From contig CAMPET010000004.1 in assembly GCA_946803715.1 (NCBI GenBank), forward strand, positions 697,011-761,010: a stretch of 64,000 bases of DNA, written 5' to 3'. Each line of letters opens with the position of its first letter. Position 1 is the stretch's first letter. The notes under the pieces were generated by a model, which was not told where the DNA came from, ran no database searches, and saw nothing but the letters and a program-made list of their open reading frames with translations. This DNA comes from Beroe ovata (taxonomy: Eukaryota > Ctenophora > Nuda > Beroida > Beroidae). Both the position numbers and the translations under genes were made by a program. Shown piece by piece: positions 62,396-64,000 of this stretch.

Positions 62396-62572
62396 TTATT
62401 CTGTGGCGTGATAAAACTCGTCCGGCTTCTCCTCAGACAATGATCGGACTTGAAGTCTGAACTTCAGCTGATTGTCGGCAATTCGTCGCAGGAATGCGCA
62501 CATGTGACTAGACAGCGAGGAGCCAAGCTCTGGCATGGTCATGTGATAACCCTGGTACGGTGAGCCGAAAAT
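62396..62572 (-). CDS. Terminal exon of an unrecognised gene (58 codons plus TAA)
   Basis: On the minus strand the acceptor TTTCCGACAG precedes an open phase-0 exon reading IFGSPYQGYHMTMPELGSSL, SSHMCAFLRRIADNQLKFRL, QVRSLSEEKPDEFYHATE and stopping with TAA. The composition is protein-like and the other two frames close quickly. Upstream exons should lie at higher coordinates, possibly outside the window. I do not recognise the family. An alternative acceptor GTACCAG 21 bp further in keeps the same frame. Confidence is limited because no partner exon was secured. Confidence 0.4.
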   Translation of the reverse strand: MFGSPYQGYHMTMPELGSSLSSHMCAFLRRIADNQLKFRLQVRSLSEEKPDEFYHATE

Positions 62573-63961
62573 CTGTCGGAAATATTTGAGAAGTAAAATC
62601 TATATATTTCCTATTGAGATGCTGTATCGAGGAATGCCGTGCATTGAGTTGTTTGAGAAGAGAGATATATCTCTACCTGGTGGGCCTGTCTGGATTATAG
62701 TAGGATCTGGAAACAACAATCAGATTAAAAATTCAGAAGGGAAAGTTCGGAATGATGACAAAATCACAACTTCATGATCGCGTAAATGATGATGGTCAAG
62801 GAAAGCCGAGCAACAGCTGCACAAAATAAAACCACTCACACTTTTTAAGTGTGTGTATGATAGTTACACGCCAGTATAGAAACTGTTATTAACGGGATTA
62901 AACTGGCTAGTAGTAGTAGTAGTACTAGTAGAGTAGCCCACATAGGATTCGAGTGAGCAGCAGTGTCTCTAAAAGCTAATAACTTTATATAGGCTGTGCT
63001 ACGCGTGTGTACTCTATCACACCGCCCCCCCAAATTAACTCGGTATAAAGTTGAGAGTCCTTCACATAATCACCCTAACACAGAGTTGTGTCTCTCGCAG
63101 TGTGTGTGTGTGTGTGTGAGCAGGCTAGTAGTGAGTCCAGTCTGGTGTCGGACAGCGAGGGAGGAGGCGAGATGAGGTCTGATTGTGGGACTGTCTGTAG
63201 TGGGTCACGTGGGGGTCCGCATCATCTGTGTGTTTTTCCCCTCTGCTCATGTTTCGCAGGAATCGTTTTTATTTGAGTTCATCTACGCACTCTATAACGG
63301 AATCATCAGCACATGGAAAATATATCATGGCGTGTGTTTGTGAAAATAAATACTACAGTGCAGACGCGAGACGTGGTAGTAGCAACTGTGATTTATCGGA
63401 AACCATGGCAACGCGATGCGGCGCACGTGAGCAGTCACGTTATGTGTGACGTCACTCAAATCACGTGACATTCAAGTAGAGTGTGATCTCATCGTGGATA
63501 GATAGGCGAGACGCTCATGCGACAACCATCCTCCTTGCGACAACCAAGGAAACCTTCTCAACTTGATCCACGCGGCTGTCTACTATTGTATACTCATTCG
63601 TAGACAGGGAATATCATGGACAGAATCTGTCTCTCAGGACTGGAGACAGAATAGTACGCACATTCCACAAATCTGGAGGTCGCTCTGAAAGAGACTTGTA
63701 TCTTATGGAGAAAGTTAACACTTGGGATCCGGGATTTCCATGCGATCTTATAGAGCTGCATTTTACCGAGTTCCCATCTATATATTATAGAGATAAATAT
63801 AGAATTCGCTGATGGTTGTTGACATGAAATACAGTAAATTCTGGACGGACGGATAAGACCTGGTACTGCAGCTGGAAGTGCATGTTTTTGAGGCAGAGAG
63901 ATATGCGTGTTGAGATGACTACAAGGCAGGAGAGATAGCTGGTGAAAGACGTGGTGTGTGT

Positions 63962-64000
<39 letters not shown>
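62573..64000. other. Right end of window, no supported gene
   Basis: Contains a CTAGTAGTAGTAG repeat near 62908-62935, TG microsatellites at 63098-63120 and 63955-64000, and a cluster of CACGTG, TGACGTCA and TCACGTGA motifs at 63423-63470. A possible plus-strand exon around 63110-63200 was considered and not accepted. Confidence 0.45.
63423..63470. promoter_or_regulatory. CRE/E-box cluster
   Basis: Within 48 bp there are GCACGTGA, GTCACGTTATG, a TGACGTCAC (CRE core) and TCACGTGACA. Such density suggests a bZIP/bHLH-bound element, perhaps a promoter of an unseen gene. It is a motif match only. Confidence 0.35.

Noticed and set aside
62677-62706. 30-bp minus-strand mini-exon between TTTCCAG and GTAGAG
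   Set aside because: None of its frames joins in phase to the open frame of exon 62396-62572 without a stop.
63110-63195. Possible plus-strand exon (SSESSLVSDSEGGGEMRSDC)
   Set aside because: The acceptor runs into a TG microsatellite, no good donor follows, and no partner exon was found.

Overview
This window is nuclear DNA from an intron-rich animal genome. Coding exons are short (about 50 to 700 bp, with one 2.7 kb exception), GT..AG introns run from about 80 bp to several kb, and microsatellites, minisatellites and small inverted-repeat elements fill the non-coding DNA. The gene set (LARP1, RBM25, a paraplegin-like AAA protein, NOSIP, PRRC2/BAT2, a Dlx-like homeobox gene and a 7TM receptor) is metazoan; PRRC2 and the homeobox class argue for an animal. 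The proteins are well diverged from vertebrate ones, which suits an early-branching or marine invertebrate lineage, but I cannot name the species. Gene models below were built by hand from splice signals and reading phase.

Layout: 68-6374 (+) LARP1, 3' part with La motif and DM15 repeats. 6375-9854 intergenic, with a foldback element and a short tandem repeat. 9855-10934 (-) single-exon atypical class A GPCR. 11549-11834 (-) two exons of an XAB2/SYF1-like gene ending in a stop, probably a relic. 11932-13111 a direct duplication that includes the presumed RBM25 5' region. 13117-19116 (+) RBM25. 19712-22996 (-) paraplegin-like AAA protein whose metalloprotease active site is gone. 23992-27563 (-) an unrecognised 14-exon gene. 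27908-28747 (-) NOSIP. 30807-41008 (-) PRRC2, 16 exons, about 2163 aa. 43933-54418 (-) Dlx-like homeobox gene with large introns. 62396-62572 (-) last exon of an unrecognised gene; 54.5-64 kb is otherwise gene-poor.

Themes: several neighbours act in mRNA biology: LARP1 (TOP mRNA translation), RBM25 and the XAB2 fragment (splicing), PRRC2 (translation and stress granules) and NOSIP (reported with spliceosomes). Co-location is probably incidental in a gene-dense animal genome.

Most unusual items: the paraplegin-like protein has intact Walker A, Walker B and arginine fingers but YIAGQ in place of HExGH, and its predicted N-terminus is too short for the usual two membrane helices. The homeobox gene has two candidate exons of equal phase that cannot both be used, suggesting mutually exclusive splicing. 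The octamer TCACGTGA occurs about twelve times between 46 and 63.5 kb. Several N gaps are bordered by direct duplications, suggesting unmerged haplotypes in the assembly.
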